NCBI RefSeq assembly: GCF_014650675.1
Contig: NZ_BMVK01000003.1
Coordinates: 310,001-374,000, forward strand
Direction: 5' to 3'
DNA length: 64,000 nt
From: Streptomyces anulatus
Lineage (GTDB): Bacteria; Actinomycetota; Actinomycetes; Streptomycetales; Streptomycetaceae
Position 1 is the first letter of the stretch, and every line of letters starts with the position of its first letter. Shown one piece after another: positions 42,189 through 50,936 of this stretch. The notes under the pieces were generated by a model. That model saw only the letters and a program-made list of their open reading frames with translations. It was not told the DNA's origin and did not search any database. The position numbers and the translations under genes were made by a program.

Positions 42189-42968
42189 GTGAAGTTCAAA
42201 GTGCTCGGCTCCGTCGGAGTCGAGTCGGGGGGGCGGTTTCACGGCATATCGGGGTCGAGACAACGGACCCTGCTGGCCAGCCTGCTGGTCAGCACCGGCA
42301 GGCCGGTCCCTGCCCCGCAGCTGTACACGGAGCTGTGGGGCGAGAACCCGCCGCCCACGGTGGAGAACTCCCTGCAGGCACACGTCTACCGCCTGCGCAG
42401 GACACTCCACGGCCTCGCCGACGGCACAAGCGAACCGCCGCCACTGATCACCCGCGCTTCGGGTTACGTCCTGGACATCCGTCCGGAGGACCTCGACCTG
42501 AACGCCTTCCGAGAGCACACCGCTCGGGCGAGGGCGGCCGCGCCGCACCACCCGCACGTGGCGTACGCCTCCCTGGAAGAGGCCCTGAATCTGTGGCGAG
42601 GGTCGCCGCTGCAGGACGTGGCCGCCGGACCGCTCTGCCAGAGCGTGACGCTCCAGTTGGAAGAGGAATACCTCAGCACGCTGGAGGAGAAGCTCTCCCT
42701 CGGCATCGACTGCGACGATCCCGTGCGCGTCATAGGAGAACTCAAGAGAGTGAGCACCGTACACCCCTGGCGGGAACGCGTAACCGAAATGCTGATGCTG
42801 GCGCTCTATCGGTGCGGTCGCCAGGCAGAGGCAATCGAAGCTTACAACCGGGTGCGCAGCCGACTCGTCGACGAACTGGGAATGGAACCGTCCCAACAAC
42901 TTGAGCAGCGATTCCGAGAAGTACTCAATCAGGCGCCTTCACTGCGTCTGACACCGGTAGCACGGTAG
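42189..42968 (+). CDS. SARP-family pathway activator
   Basis: 259 aa small SARP: N-terminal winged-helix DNA-binding domain (FKVLGSVGVESGGRFHGISGSRQRTLLASLLVSTGRPVPAPQLYTELWGENPPPTVENSLQAHVYRLRRTL, ~3-95) and bacterial transcriptional activator domain (~100-250, ending DELGMEPSQQLEQRFREVLNQ). GTG 42189 has AAGGAG 8 nt upstream. Analogous in role to valanimycin VlmI. The five 11-bp (G/A)TCAG arrays in this region are its likely targets. Confidence 0.88.
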   Translation: MKFKVLGSVGVESGGRFHGISGSRQRTLLASLLVSTGRPVPAPQLYTELWGENPPPTVENSLQAHVYRLRRTLHGLADGTSEPPPLITRASGYVLDIRPEDLDLNAFREHTARARAAAPHHPHVAYASLEEALNLWRGSPLQDVAAGPLCQSVTLQLEEEYLSTLEEKLSLGIDCDDPVRVIGELKRVSTVHPWRERVTEMLMLALYRCGRQAEAIEAYNRVRSRLVDELGMEPSQQLEQRFREVLNQAPSLRLTPVAR

Positions 42969-42977
42969 GCAACACGT

Positions 42978-43023
42978 CATCGCCTCCTGAACAGTGGCGG
43001 GAGCCGCAGTCCAGGAGGCGATG
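42978..43023. terminator. Terminator between SARP and SerRS genes
   Basis: 12-bp perfect inverted repeat with a 22-nt loop at the junction of two convergent genes. Confidence 0.6.
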
Positions 43024-43033
43024 GCGTTTCCCT

Positions 43034-44311
43034 TCACGAAATTCTTTCACCGGGCTCGATCCGGGCAAAACCGGCATACGGAATAAGGACTTCCGGTAAT
43101 GTCACCGAACCGTCGGGCTGCCGGCCCTGTTCCAGCAGCGCGGCCACCGTGCGACCGACGGGAAGCGCGGAGCCGTTGAGCGTCACCGGGTGGAACCTGC
43201 TTCCTTTCGGTCCCTTCACTCGAATTCCTGCCCGGCGTGACTGGAACGTACCGCAGTCGGACACAGAAGAGATTTCCCGGAAAGCGTCGCTGCCCGGCAG
43301 CCAGACTTCCAGGTCGTAGGTCATCCGGGCGGAGAAGCCCAGGTCCCCGGCCGGCAGCAGCATCACCCGGTAACTGAGACCGAGCAGTCGGAGGCACTCC
43401 TCCGCCTGCGTCACCATGGAGAGGAGTTCGCGTCCGGCGTCCTCGGGGGCGCAGACCCGTACCAGCTCCACCTTCTCGAACTGGTGCAGCCGCAGAATGC
43501 CGCGGGTGTCCCTCCCGTACGAGCCCGCTTCGGCTCGGAAGCAAGGAGTGCAGGCGGTCAGCGCCAACGGGAGCTGCCCCGCCTCCAGCACCTCGCGGGC
43601 CACCAGGTTGATGAGCGGCACTTCGGCCGTCGGGATCAGGAAGAGTTCCCGGTCGCCGACCCGGGTCGAGAACAAGTCCTCCTCGAACTTCGGCAGTTGG
43701 CCCGTCCCCGTCATGGTCTCCCGGGTGACCAGGTACGGCACCGCATACTCGGTGTAACCGTGCTCCTGGGTGTGCAGGTCCAGGAAGAACGCGGAAAGCG
43801 CCCGCTGGAGCCGGGCGCCCGCGCCCCGCGCCACGCTGAACCGCGCGCCGGAGAGCTTCGCCGAGCGGGCCCCGTCGAGGATGCCGAGGGCTTCGCCCAC
43901 GGCCGCATGGTGGCGCGCGGGATCCGCCGCCACGGGATCCGGTCCGCCACGGCGGATCTCGACCGCGTCCTTCTCCGTATGACCGTCGGGCACGGCGTCC
44001 AGGGGCAGATTGGGCACAGCCTGCAGCACACCCGTCAGCTCCTGCTCGACGACGCGCACCTGCGCCTCCGCCAGCTGCACCTGTTCCCGCAACAGCCGGC
44101 CGGCTTCCCGCGCGCTCCGGCCGCCGCCCCCGGCAGGCCCGGACCTGGACAGGCGTTTCAGCTCCGCACGCAGCCGGTCCGCGCCCTCCCTCAGTGCCGT
44201 ACGCCGCCGGTGCGCGGCGGTGACGTCCGCCAGGGACAGCGTGTGACCCCGGCGGGCCAGCCGGGCGACCGCGTCCGGGCCCTGCTCGATCAACTCGCGC
44301 ACATCGTGCAC
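43034..44311 (-). CDS. Second seryl-tRNA synthetase of the azoxy cluster (VlmL-like)
   Basis: Charges tRNA with serine. 425 aa, full length. N-terminal antiparallel coiled-coil tRNA arm (~28-100) that in SerRS reads the long variable arm; class II core with IPTAEVPL (~226), motif 2 FRAEAGSYGRDTRGI (~258-272) and motif 3 GRTVAALLEQ...PEVLIPYAG (~386-415). In valanimycin biosynthesis the duplicate SerRS VlmL provides seryl-tRNA for transfer to a hydroxylamine. GTG 44311 has GAAGGAG 6 nt upstream; in-frame GTG 44302 is possible. Last gene of the main operon. Confidence 0.92.
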   Translation of the reverse strand: MHDVRELIEQGPDAVARLARRGHTLSLADVTAAHRRRTALREGADRLRAELKRLSRSGPAGGGGRSAREAGRLLREQVQLAEAQVRVVEQELTGVLQAVPNLPLDAVPDGHTEKDAVEIRRGGPDPVAADPARHHAAVGEALGILDGARSAKLSGARFSVARGAGARLQRALSAFFLDLHTQEHGYTEYAVPYLVTRETMTGTGQLPKFEEDLFSTRVGDRELFLIPTAEVPLINLVAREVLEAGQLPLALTACTPCFRAEAGSYGRDTRGILRLHQFEKVELVRVCAPEDAGRELLSMVTQAEECLRLLGLSYRVMLLPAGDLGFSARMTYDLEVWLPGSDAFREISSVSDCGTFQSRRAGIRVKGPKGSRFHPVTLNGSALPVGRTVAALLEQGRQPDGSVTLPEVLIPYAGFARIEPGERIS

Positions 44312-44352
44312 GGCGGTCTCCTTCGTCGTGGGGCGAGTGCGGCCTTCGGCGG

Positions 44353-45573
44353 TCAGGGTCTCGCGATCGCCAGGACCGCGTTCTGCCCGCCGAAGCCGAA
44401 GGAATTACTCAGAACCAGGTCGATCCGGGCGCTGGTCACGGTGGTGGGAACCTCGATCTCCAACCGCGGATCGAGGGTGCGCAGCCCCGCGGTGGGCGGG
44501 ACCACACCGTTCTCGATGGAGAGGACGCCGAACGCCGCTTCCACCGCGCCGGCAGCTCCCAGGAGGTGACCCGTGACGCCCTTGGTCGAGCTGACGAGCG
44601 GGGTGCCGGGGAGCACCCGGCGCAGCGTCTGTGCCTCGGCGAGATCGTTGAGCGGGGTGGAGGTGCCGTGCGCGTTGACGTGCTGGACGTCCCGCGGGTG
44701 CGCTCCCGCGTCCTCGATCGCCGTCCGGATCGCCGCCTCGACACCCCTGCCCCCAGGATGCGGGCTGGTCATGTGATGCGCGTCGGCGGCGGATCCGTAG
44801 CCGGCGATCAGCGCACGGACACGGGCACCGCGGGCGCGGGCGTCGGCGGCTCGCTCCAGGACGACCACACCGGCGCCCTCGCCCGCCACGAACCCGTCAC
44901 GGTCGGCGTCGAACGGGCGCGAGGCCGTCGCCGGGTCGTCCTCGCGGCGGGAGAGCGCCCCCATCCTGGCGAAGCCCGCCATCACCAGCGGGGTGATCAT
45001 GGCCTCGCTGCCCCCGGCCAGCACGATGTCACAGCGATCGAGCAGCAGCAGGTCCCGCGCCGTACCGATCGCGGTCGCCCCGGAGGCGCACGCGGTCGCC
45101 ACGACGAGGTTGGGGCCGGTGGCGCCGAACTCGATGGCCGCCTGGCCCGCCAGCATGTTGGGCAGCTGCATGGGCAGGACGAGGGGCGAGACCCGGGTGG
45201 GCCCCTCGTGCAGGAGTACCCGGTGCTGCGTCTCCACGGTCCCCGGTCCGCCGTCGGCGCAGCCGAGCACCACCCCGACCCGGGCTCCGTCCCAGGTCGC
45301 CGGGTCGAGTCCGGCGTCCGCCACCGCCTCCCGGGCGGCGACCAGGGCGAACTGCACGAAGGGGTCGAGCCTGAGGGCCCGGCGGGCCCCCAGCAGCTCC
45401 TCGGCGTCGAACTCCGGTACCCGGCAGGAAAGCCGCACGATGCCCCCCTTCAGGGCAGGGTCGAGGGCGGCCGCCGGACGGCCCGCGAGGGCCGCCTCCC
45501 AGCTCTGCCCGACACCGACTCCGCCCGGCGTCACCAGGCCCAGGCCGCTGACGGCGATCTCGGCGCGTGCCAT
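44353..45573 (-). CDS. Beta-ketoacyl-ACP synthase II (FabF-like)
   Basis: Elongating ketosynthase, 406 aa, with an intact triad C162 (TACASG), H302 (NAHGTSTPLND) and H336 (KGVTGHLLGAAGA). There is no chain-length-factor partner, so it is not an aromatic minimal PKS. Start ATG overlaps the ACP stop. It is probably used with the cluster KAS III and ACP to make the acyl precursor (inference); ketoreduction and dehydration would rely on primary fatty acid synthase. Confidence 0.93.
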   Translation of the reverse strand: MARAEIAVSGLGLVTPGGVGVGQSWEAALAGRPAAALDPALKGGIVRLSCRVPEFDAEELLGARRALRLDPFVQFALVAAREAVADAGLDPATWDGARVGVVLGCADGGPGTVETQHRVLLHEGPTRVSPLVLPMQLPNMLAGQAAIEFGATGPNLVVATACASGATAIGTARDLLLLDRCDIVLAGGSEAMITPLVMAGFARMGALSRREDDPATASRPFDADRDGFVAGEGAGVVVLERAADARARGARVRALIAGYGSAADAHHMTSPHPGGRGVEAAIRTAIEDAGAHPRDVQHVNAHGTSTPLNDLAEAQTLRRVLPGTPLVSSTKGVTGHLLGAAGAVEAAFGVLSIENGVVPPTAGLRTLDPRLEIEVPTTVTSARIDLVLSNSFGFGGQNAVLAIARP

Positions 45574-45803
45574 CAGACCTTCGTGCTCCGCTGCTCCATC
45601 AGCTCGGCCATCTCCCCGATGGTGTCGAGTTCGAGCAGCTCGTCGTCGCTGATGTTCATGCCCAGCTCCTTCTCCAGGAGCAGGGACAGCTCGACGACCG
45701 CGAGCGAGTCGAGCTCAACGTCCTCCCGCGTCGCTTCGGGCGTGACCTGCTCCGGTGTCACCTTGAGCTTGCTGACCAGGATTTCCTTGAGGGTCTCGAA
45801 CAT
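45573..45803 (-). CDS. Acyl carrier protein
   Basis: 76 aa acidic four-helix ACP. The phosphopantetheine serine is S33 in ELDSLAVVELSLLLEKELG. ATG 45803 with GGAGGC upstream; its stop overlaps the KAS II start. Confidence 0.93.
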   Translation of the reverse strand: MFETLKEILVSKLKVTPEQVTPEATREDVELDSLAVVELSLLLEKELGMNISDDELLELDTIGEMAELMEQRSTKV

Positions 45804-45865
45804 GGGATGCCTCCTTGGCGTCGGTTCGGTCGGATACAGGTGGGACGGGCCGGGTGCACGGTGGG

Positions 45866-46903
45866 TCATCCGGGCTTGACGTCCGGCCAGACCACCGTGG
45901 TCGCCCCCCAAGCGAGCCCGCCGCCGAACGCGGTGAGCAGCACCCGGTGGCCGGGGAGCAGCGCGCCTTCGGAGACCGACTGGGCGAGGAGCACGGGGAT
46001 GGACGCGGCGCCCGTGTTGCCGACGTGCTCGATGTTGGAGAGCTGCCGTGCCGCCGTGATGCCCAGCTCCTCGGCGACGGACCGGAGAATGCGGGCGTTC
46101 GCCTGGTGCGCGGCCAGCCGGTCGACGTCGGACTCGGTTCTCCAGCGGGCAGCGGCTGCCGCCTGCCGGGACGCCGAGGCCATCCGGTTCACCGCGTGCC
46201 GGTAGGTCTCCCGACCCCGCATCCGGAACCAGCCGTCGTCGGGGGCGGCCGCGACGCCGGACGAACGCTGCCGGGAGCCGCCGCCGGGGACCTCGATCAG
46301 ATCGCTGAGCGTTCCGTCGCTGCCGAGCACGGTTCTGCCGACCGCTCCCGGCTCGTCGTACGTGCCCGCCCGCAGCATCACCGCGCCCGCGGCGTCCGCG
46401 AAGATCACGGAGGTGCCGCGATCGAGCGGATCGATGATGGTGGTGAAGGCGTCGGCCGCGATCAGCAGTACGCGTTCGGCCAGGCCCGCCGCGATCAGAC
46501 CCTCGGCAGTCGCGAGCCCGTACAGGAAGCCCGTGCACACCGCTGAGACGTCGAAGGCGGCGATCCCCGTGAGGCCGAGCCGCGCGGCCACCTCGGGCGC
46601 CGTGGCCGGGCACAGCCGGTCCGGTGTCGTGGTCGCGAGGACCAGGGCGTCCGGGCGTTCCTCGCCCGCCGACTCCAGGGCCCTACGGCCGGCTTCCACG
46701 GCCAGCTCGGAGGTGGCCGTGCCCGGCGAGACCACGTGCCGGGTGGCGATCCCCGTGCGGGTACGGATCCACTCGTCGCTCGTGTCGAGGCGGGCCACGA
46801 GATCGTCGTTGGTCACCACGTCCGGGGGCAGATAGGAACCGATGCCGCAGATCACCGCCGCGGGGCCGGTGCGCGCCGGAGCGGCGGGGGCCGGGGCGGT
46901 CAC
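45866..46903 (-). CDS. Beta-ketoacyl-ACP synthase III (FabH-like)
   Basis: Chain-initiating ketosynthase, 345 aa, with catalytic C123 (VSAVCTGF), H266 (AAHQANARIL) and N296 (GNTGAAS). Decarboxylative condensation of an acyl-CoA with malonyl-ACP is expected. GTG 46903 overlaps the diiron gene stop (GTGA). Being in the same operon as azoxy genes, it likely sets the starter unit of the alkyl chain. Confidence 0.92.
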   Translation of the reverse strand: MTAPAPAAPARTGPAAVICGIGSYLPPDVVTNDDLVARLDTSDEWIRTRTGIATRHVVSPGTATSELAVEAGRRALESAGEERPDALVLATTTPDRLCPATAPEVAARLGLTGIAAFDVSAVCTGFLYGLATAEGLIAAGLAERVLLIAADAFTTIIDPLDRGTSVIFADAAGAVMLRAGTYDEPGAVGRTVLGSDGTLSDLIEVPGGGSRQRSSGVAAAPDDGWFRMRGRETYRHAVNRMASASRQAAAAARWRTESDVDRLAAHQANARILRSVAEELGITAARQLSNIEHVGNTGAASIPVLLAQSVSEGALLPGHRVLLTAFGGGLAWGATTVVWPDVKPG

Positions 46904-47904
46904 GCCGGAGCCCCGGTCCCGCCGGAGTCGAGGGCGTCCAGAGGCAGGCCCATGTAGCCGAGCCGGCTGCGCGCCATCTCGTCCGTCCACCGCTCGGCCA
47001 TGTCGTAGCGCTGCTCAGGGGTGGTGTCGATCATCTTGACGCCGGGCCAGATCTCGTAGTCGCCGACCTTGTCGGCGTGCTGGAGCATCCCTTCCTGGAA
47101 CAGCTCCTCGCGGTGGATGACGAACTCCCGGTCGGGGACCTCGTCCCACATCCGCACGCCGGCCCGGATGATCTCCAGCACCCGGTCGCGGGATTCGGGG
47201 TGAGCGGCCAGATGATCCTTGAGAATGGTGCTGGCCACGGTCAGGTGCCGGATCTCGTCGATCGCCGTCCCGCGGGAGACCTCTCCGGTGGCCGGGGACA
47301 GGGGGGTCCACTTGCGTTCGCTCAGCTCGGCCGCGGGGGCGAGCACGCCCTCGATGACGATGGCGAACACCGCGACGCCACCGATGAAGTCCTGCTGGTC
47401 ACGGACGATCTCAAGGGTGAAGTCCTCCACCGGCCGGAGCACCCGGCGCCGGTAGTCGGCCGCCATGTCGTCGATGTCCTTCAGGAGTGTGTCCGCGGGC
47501 ATGCCCAGCTCCACCAAGTGGTTGCGGAACACGCGGGCGTGCCGGGCCTCGTCGATCATCTGGGTGGCATAGAACTCCATCTCCGGGACGCCGGGAGCGA
47601 TCGGGACGTAGTGGCCGAGCAGCCGGGTGGCGATCTCCTCGGACAGGCCGCGGAACCCGAATTCGAGGACGAGTGCCTCGCGCAGCGGCCCCGGGGCCTT
47701 CAGGAAGTCGGGCACGCCGACGTCCTGGTGGTGCCCGGTCACTCCGCGGTCGCGCAACGTGCCCTGCGCAACGGAGGTGATCCAGTACGCGAGGTCGCAG
47801 TCGTCGGGACCGAGCGTCAGTTTCATGGCTCCGTCCAGGAGCCCGGGGGCCGCGTCCCAGTCGGCCTCCGGTGCTGTGGTGAATGCTTCGGGCATCGGGG
47901 TCAC
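46900..47904 (-). CDS. Ferritin-like diiron oxygenase, putative azoxy synthase (VlmB-like)
   Basis: 334 aa four-helix diiron protein. Two ExxH motifs, E119-A-R-H122 (MIDEARHARV) and E217-I-R-H220 (AIDEIRHLTV), with E81 and E185 as candidate further ligands. In the valanimycin pathway a nonhaem diiron enzyme is reported to oxidise the hydrazine intermediate to the azoxy group; position and class make this the counterpart (inference). GTG 47904 overlaps the flavin reductase stop; ATG 47895 is an alternative start. Confidence 0.8.
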   Translation of the reverse strand: MTPMPEAFTTAPEADWDAAPGLLDGAMKLTLGPDDCDLAYWITSVAQGTLRDRGVTGHHQDVGVPDFLKAPGPLREALVLEFGFRGLSEEIATRLLGHYVPIAPGVPEMEFYATQMIDEARHARVFRNHLVELGMPADTLLKDIDDMAADYRRRVLRPVEDFTLEIVRDQQDFIGGVAVFAIVIEGVLAPAAELSERKWTPLSPATGEVSRGTAIDEIRHLTVASTILKDHLAAHPESRDRVLEIIRAGVRMWDEVPDREFVIHREELFQEGMLQHADKVGDYEIWPGVKMIDTTPEQRYDMAERWTDEMARSRLGYMGLPLDALDSGGTGAPA

Positions 47905-48473
47905 CGTCCTGCCTTGTCGTTCGGGGAGAGTGTCTCGGGCCTGTCGAGGTCGCGCGGCCGGCCCGTCCTGGCGGGACGCAGCCCTGCGGCGAAGAGTCCG
48001 CCGGCGTAGCTCAGCAGCGGCTCCCCATCGCCGTGGTCCGCACGGACCACCTGGCCGAGGAGGACCTCGTGGTCACCGACGACGAAGCGGCCCGAGACGC
48101 GGCAGGAGTAGTGCGCGAGGGCTCCTTCGAGCCGCGGGGCCTTGGTGAACTCGTCGGGTCGCCAGGCAAGTCCGGCGAACTGCTCGATGCCGTCGGGGCG
48201 AGTGCTGTCGGCGAACCAGCGCGCCAGTGGGCCCTGTTCGCTGTCGAGTACGTTGATGGAGAACCGGCCCTCCTCGGCCGCGAGGTTCGCGAAGGAGGAG
48301 CCGGCCCGCAGGCAGGCGCCCATCAGGAGCGGGGTCCGGGAGACCCGGCTGACGCTGCTGACGGTCGTGCCGTGCGGGCTCGCCCGGTGGCACACCGTCA
48401 GAACGGCGACGGGAGCGGCGAGTCGGCGCAGGGCCTCGCGCTGTACGGGGTGCGCACCCGTTGCCGTGGTCAC
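47901..48473 (-). CDS. Flavin reductase (VlmR-like)
   Basis: 190 aa short-chain FMN-binding-split-barrel flavin reductase: LRRLAAPVAVLTVCHRASPHGTTVSSVSRVSRTPLLMGACLRAGSSFANL and FSINVLDSEQ are the family core. Expected to supply reduced flavin to the N-hydroxylase in this operon, as VlmR does for VlmH. GTG overlaps the membrane protein stop. Confidence 0.88.
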   Translation of the reverse strand: MTTATGAHPVQREALRRLAAPVAVLTVCHRASPHGTTVSSVSRVSRTPLLMGACLRAGSSFANLAAEEGRFSINVLDSEQGPLARWFADSTRPDGIEQFAGLAWRPDEFTKAPRLEGALAHYSCRVSGRFVVGDHEVLLGQVVRADHGDGEPLLSYAGGLFAAGLRPARTGRPRDLDRPETLSPNDKAGR

Positions 48474-49021
48474 CGCACCACCTTCGTCGCGCTCTGCCCC
48501 GCCATCGCGTCGGCTTTCCGCGGCGCGGGCACATGGCCGACGGGCTCGGGGTCCTGTATGTGCCCGACGGGCTTGGGGTGGGCGACGCCGAGATCGTCCA
48601 GCAGCCTCAGGTAGCCCTTCTGCCGGACGGGCTCGAAGGGAAGCGCGAAGGGCTTCATGAAGTTCCCGAACAGCCCGCGGTCGCCGAACAGGTGGAACGG
48701 CAGCACCAACAGTGCCCATTCCGGTTCGACGAGCCAGCACCACAGAGCGGCGACAGCGGCCTGGGTGATGAGGCTGTGCATGACGTTGTAGAGCACGTAG
48801 TACGTCTTGGCGATGGGCCGCCCGCCGCTGCGACGGAAGGCGATGGCCCCCGGGATGTATCCGATCAGGTCGATGTAGAGGAACAGCGCGATCGCCGGCA
48901 GCCATCGGATCTCATCGAAGTGGGCAATGATCAGCCCGGTCGACACGGCCAGACCGACCAGGTATTCGGCGCGGTGCAGCGAGAAGGTTCTGGGAGTCTC
49001 GAAGGGGTTGGCCTGATCCAC
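48470..49021 (-). CDS. Small polytopic membrane protein, putative hydrazine-forming enzyme (VlmO-like)
   Basis: 183 aa with about four hydrophobic segments (YLVGLAVSTGLIIAHF, WLPAIALFLYIDLIGYIPGA, LITQAAVAALWCWLV, ALLVLPFHLFG). Several conserved-looking His/Asp residues could bind metal (AHFDE, MHSL, PFHLFGDRG). A membrane-bound metalloenzyme, VlmO, is reported to rearrange the O-seryl-hydroxylamine ester into a hydrazine; this gene has the right size, topology and context, but the link is inferred. GTG 49021 has AGGAG 8 nt upstream. Confidence 0.65.
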   Translation of the reverse strand: MDQANPFETPRTFSLHRAEYLVGLAVSTGLIIAHFDEIRWLPAIALFLYIDLIGYIPGAIAFRRSGGRPIAKTYYVLYNVMHSLITQAAVAALWCWLVEPEWALLVLPFHLFGDRGLFGNFMKPFALPFEPVRQKGYLRLLDDLGVAHPKPVGHIQDPEPVGHVPAPRKADAMAGQSATKVVR

Positions 49022-49063
49022 GGTTCGTCTCCTGTTTCTTGCCGCGGTGCGCGGCGGCCGGAC

Positions 49064-49555
49064 TCATGCGGTGGTGGGCACGGCGGAGCCGGGAGCGGAC
49101 AGGTCGAGGTCGTCGCCCAGCTCGGTCCGCGGGAACAGACCGGTCACGGCCCAGGCGACGGTCTCCTTGATGACCCGCTCGGCGATCGGGTCGAGGATGC
49201 CTTCGAGGCTGGGGATGCCGAAGTCGAAGTCGGCCTCGAAGCGGACGGCCACGTCGTCGCCGTCCTGCGCGATCCGCCAGGCGCCGGTGAAGTGGTCGAA
49301 GTCCCCGTCGCTCTGCTCGAAGTGGATCTCCAGCCGGTCGCGGTCGAACCGGTCGTCCTCCGTCCAGCGCAGCAGTCCGCTGCGGAAGTGCAGTTCCCAG
49401 CTGGAGCTGCACCGGTCGGCCGGGTAGGTGGCGTGCACGGTGGTCGACCGGACATGGGGCGCCAGCTCTGCGTACCGCTCCCAGCGGAGCACGCTGTCGT
49501 ACACGGTCAGTGCCTTCTCGGAGCGCACTGTGGCATTCAGTTCGACGTGTCGCAC
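49064..49555 (-). CDS. START/SRPBCC-fold protein (polyketide cyclase/dehydrase-like)
   Basis: 163 aa. MRHVELNATVRSEKALTVYDSVLRWERYAELAPHVRSTTVHATY and the later RFEADFDFGIPSLEGILDPIAERVI fit the helix-grip fold. No PKS aromatic ring is expected here, so it could bind an acyl or azoxy intermediate or have a dehydratase-like role. Six nt after the aminotransferase stop. Confidence 0.7.
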   Translation of the reverse strand: MRHVELNATVRSEKALTVYDSVLRWERYAELAPHVRSTTVHATYPADRCSSSWELHFRSGLLRWTEDDRFDRDRLEIHFEQSDGDFDHFTGAWRIAQDGDDVAVRFEADFDFGIPSLEGILDPIAERVIKETVAWAVTGLFPRTELGDDLDLSAPGSAVPTTA

Positions 49556-49561
49556 GTTCGG

Positions 49562-50848
49562 TTACCGCCTTCCGGGCAGCGTGGCCGAGCCACTGATGAG
49601 GGCGCGGGTGGCCTTGTCGAAGGAATCGAGCAGGTGGTCCACGTCGCGGTCGGTGAGGATGGCCGGCGGCGTGAAGCGCACCACCGAGCTGCCGTTCATG
49701 GAGTGGTTGGCGACGACACCGTGGTTGAACAGCTCGATGAGCAGCTCGCCGGCCAGGCCGGCCTCGATCAGTTCCACACCGATCAGGAGGCCCCGGCCCC
49801 GTACTTCGACGAGCAGGTCGGGGATGTTCCGCCGGGCAATCTCGGTGATCCGCGGCAGCAGCCGGACCCCCAGCTCCAGGGCGCGGGTGACCAGCCTGCC
49901 CTCGCTCATGGCCTGGATCGCCCCCTGGACCGCGGCCATCAGCAGCGGCTGCCCGGAGAAGGTCGCCGTGTGGACGTAGGGGTCCTTGTCGAAGGGGCGG
50001 AACGCCTCGCGGGTGGCGACCGCGGCGGATACCGGGAGCACGCCACCGCCCAGGGCCTTGCCCGCGAGGAGGACGTCGGGGACGATGCCGTCGATGTCGG
50101 CCCCCCACCACTCGCCCAGACGCCCGAATCCGGACTGCACCTCGTCGAGGATGAGGAAACCGTCGTACTCCCGGACCAGTTCCTCGACGCGCCTGAGATA
50201 GCCCTTGGGAGGCAGGATCACGCCACCCTCGCCCTGGACGGGCTCGATGATCACGCAGACCTCACCGGGGTGGGCCGCCAGCTCCTGCCGCAGGGCGTCG
50301 GCGTCCCCGAAGGGCAGGTGCGTGAAGTCGGGGACCAGCGGCCTGAAGGGCTTCTGGTAGACCTCCTTCGCCGTCGCCGACAGAGCGCCGAGGGTCTTGC
50401 CGTGGTAGCCGCCGGACATGGAGACGGTGCGCTTGTGGCCCCCGGCACGGGCCAGCTTCAGGCCGGTCTCGACGGCCTCGGCCCCGGAGAGCGCGAAGTG
50501 CACCCGGTCGAGGCCGGGAGGGGTCACGGAGACCAGGGCCTCGGCGGCCCGCGCCACCGTCGGCTCCAGCAGGATCCGGGTCGCGGTCGGGTGGGTCCGC
50601 AGCTGGCGCTCGACGGCTTCCACGACGGTCGGGTGCCGGGCGCCCATGATGAAGACCCCGTAGCCGCCGGCGTTGAGGAACCGTTCGCCGTCGCTCGTGG
50701 TCAGCCAGGCTCCGGAGGACTCGACCTCCATGTGGCTGCCGAAGAGTTCGGCGAGAGTGGCCCGGCCTTTGCTCAGATGCGCCCGGTAGAGGCGGAGTAT
50801 CTCCTCCTCCGTGTCCGTGACGGACCGGTTCTCGGATACGACGGTCAT
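49562..50848 (-). CDS. Class III PLP-dependent aminotransferase
   Basis: 428 aa omega-aminotransferase fold. PLP lysine K264 in VLLAGKALGGG, phosphate-binding SGAEAVETGLKLAR, and DEVQSGFGR. Closest in look to putrescine/ornithine aminotransferases. With the adjacent aldehyde-dehydrogenase-type enzyme, I infer it aminates a long-chain aldehyde to the alkylamine substrate of the N-hydroxylase. Confidence 0.9.
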   Translation of the reverse strand: MTVVSENRSVTDTEEEILRLYRAHLSKGRATLAELFGSHMEVESSGAWLTTSDGERFLNAGGYGVFIMGARHPTVVEAVERQLRTHPTATRILLEPTVARAAEALVSVTPPGLDRVHFALSGAEAVETGLKLARAGGHKRTVSMSGGYHGKTLGALSATAKEVYQKPFRPLVPDFTHLPFGDADALRQELAAHPGEVCVIIEPVQGEGGVILPPKGYLRRVEELVREYDGFLILDEVQSGFGRLGEWWGADIDGIVPDVLLAGKALGGGVLPVSAAVATREAFRPFDKDPYVHTATFSGQPLLMAAVQGAIQAMSEGRLVTRALELGVRLLPRITEIARRNIPDLLVEVRGRGLLIGVELIEAGLAGELLIELFNHGVVANHSMNGSSVVRFTPPAILTDRDVDHLLDSFDKATRALISGSATLPGRR

Positions 50849-50936
50849 GGGGCGACTCCGGTGAACAGGCGCGCTCCGGGGTGCGGCGCGGCAGCGGTCG
50901 GTCGGTGCGGTGCGGGGTCTCGGCGCGGTGCGGGGA

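Noticed and set aside
44353..46903. Aromatic type II minimal PKS
   Set aside because: There is no chain-length factor; the single KAS II has the full FabF triad and is paired with a FabH-type enzyme, so fatty-acid-type chemistry fits better.
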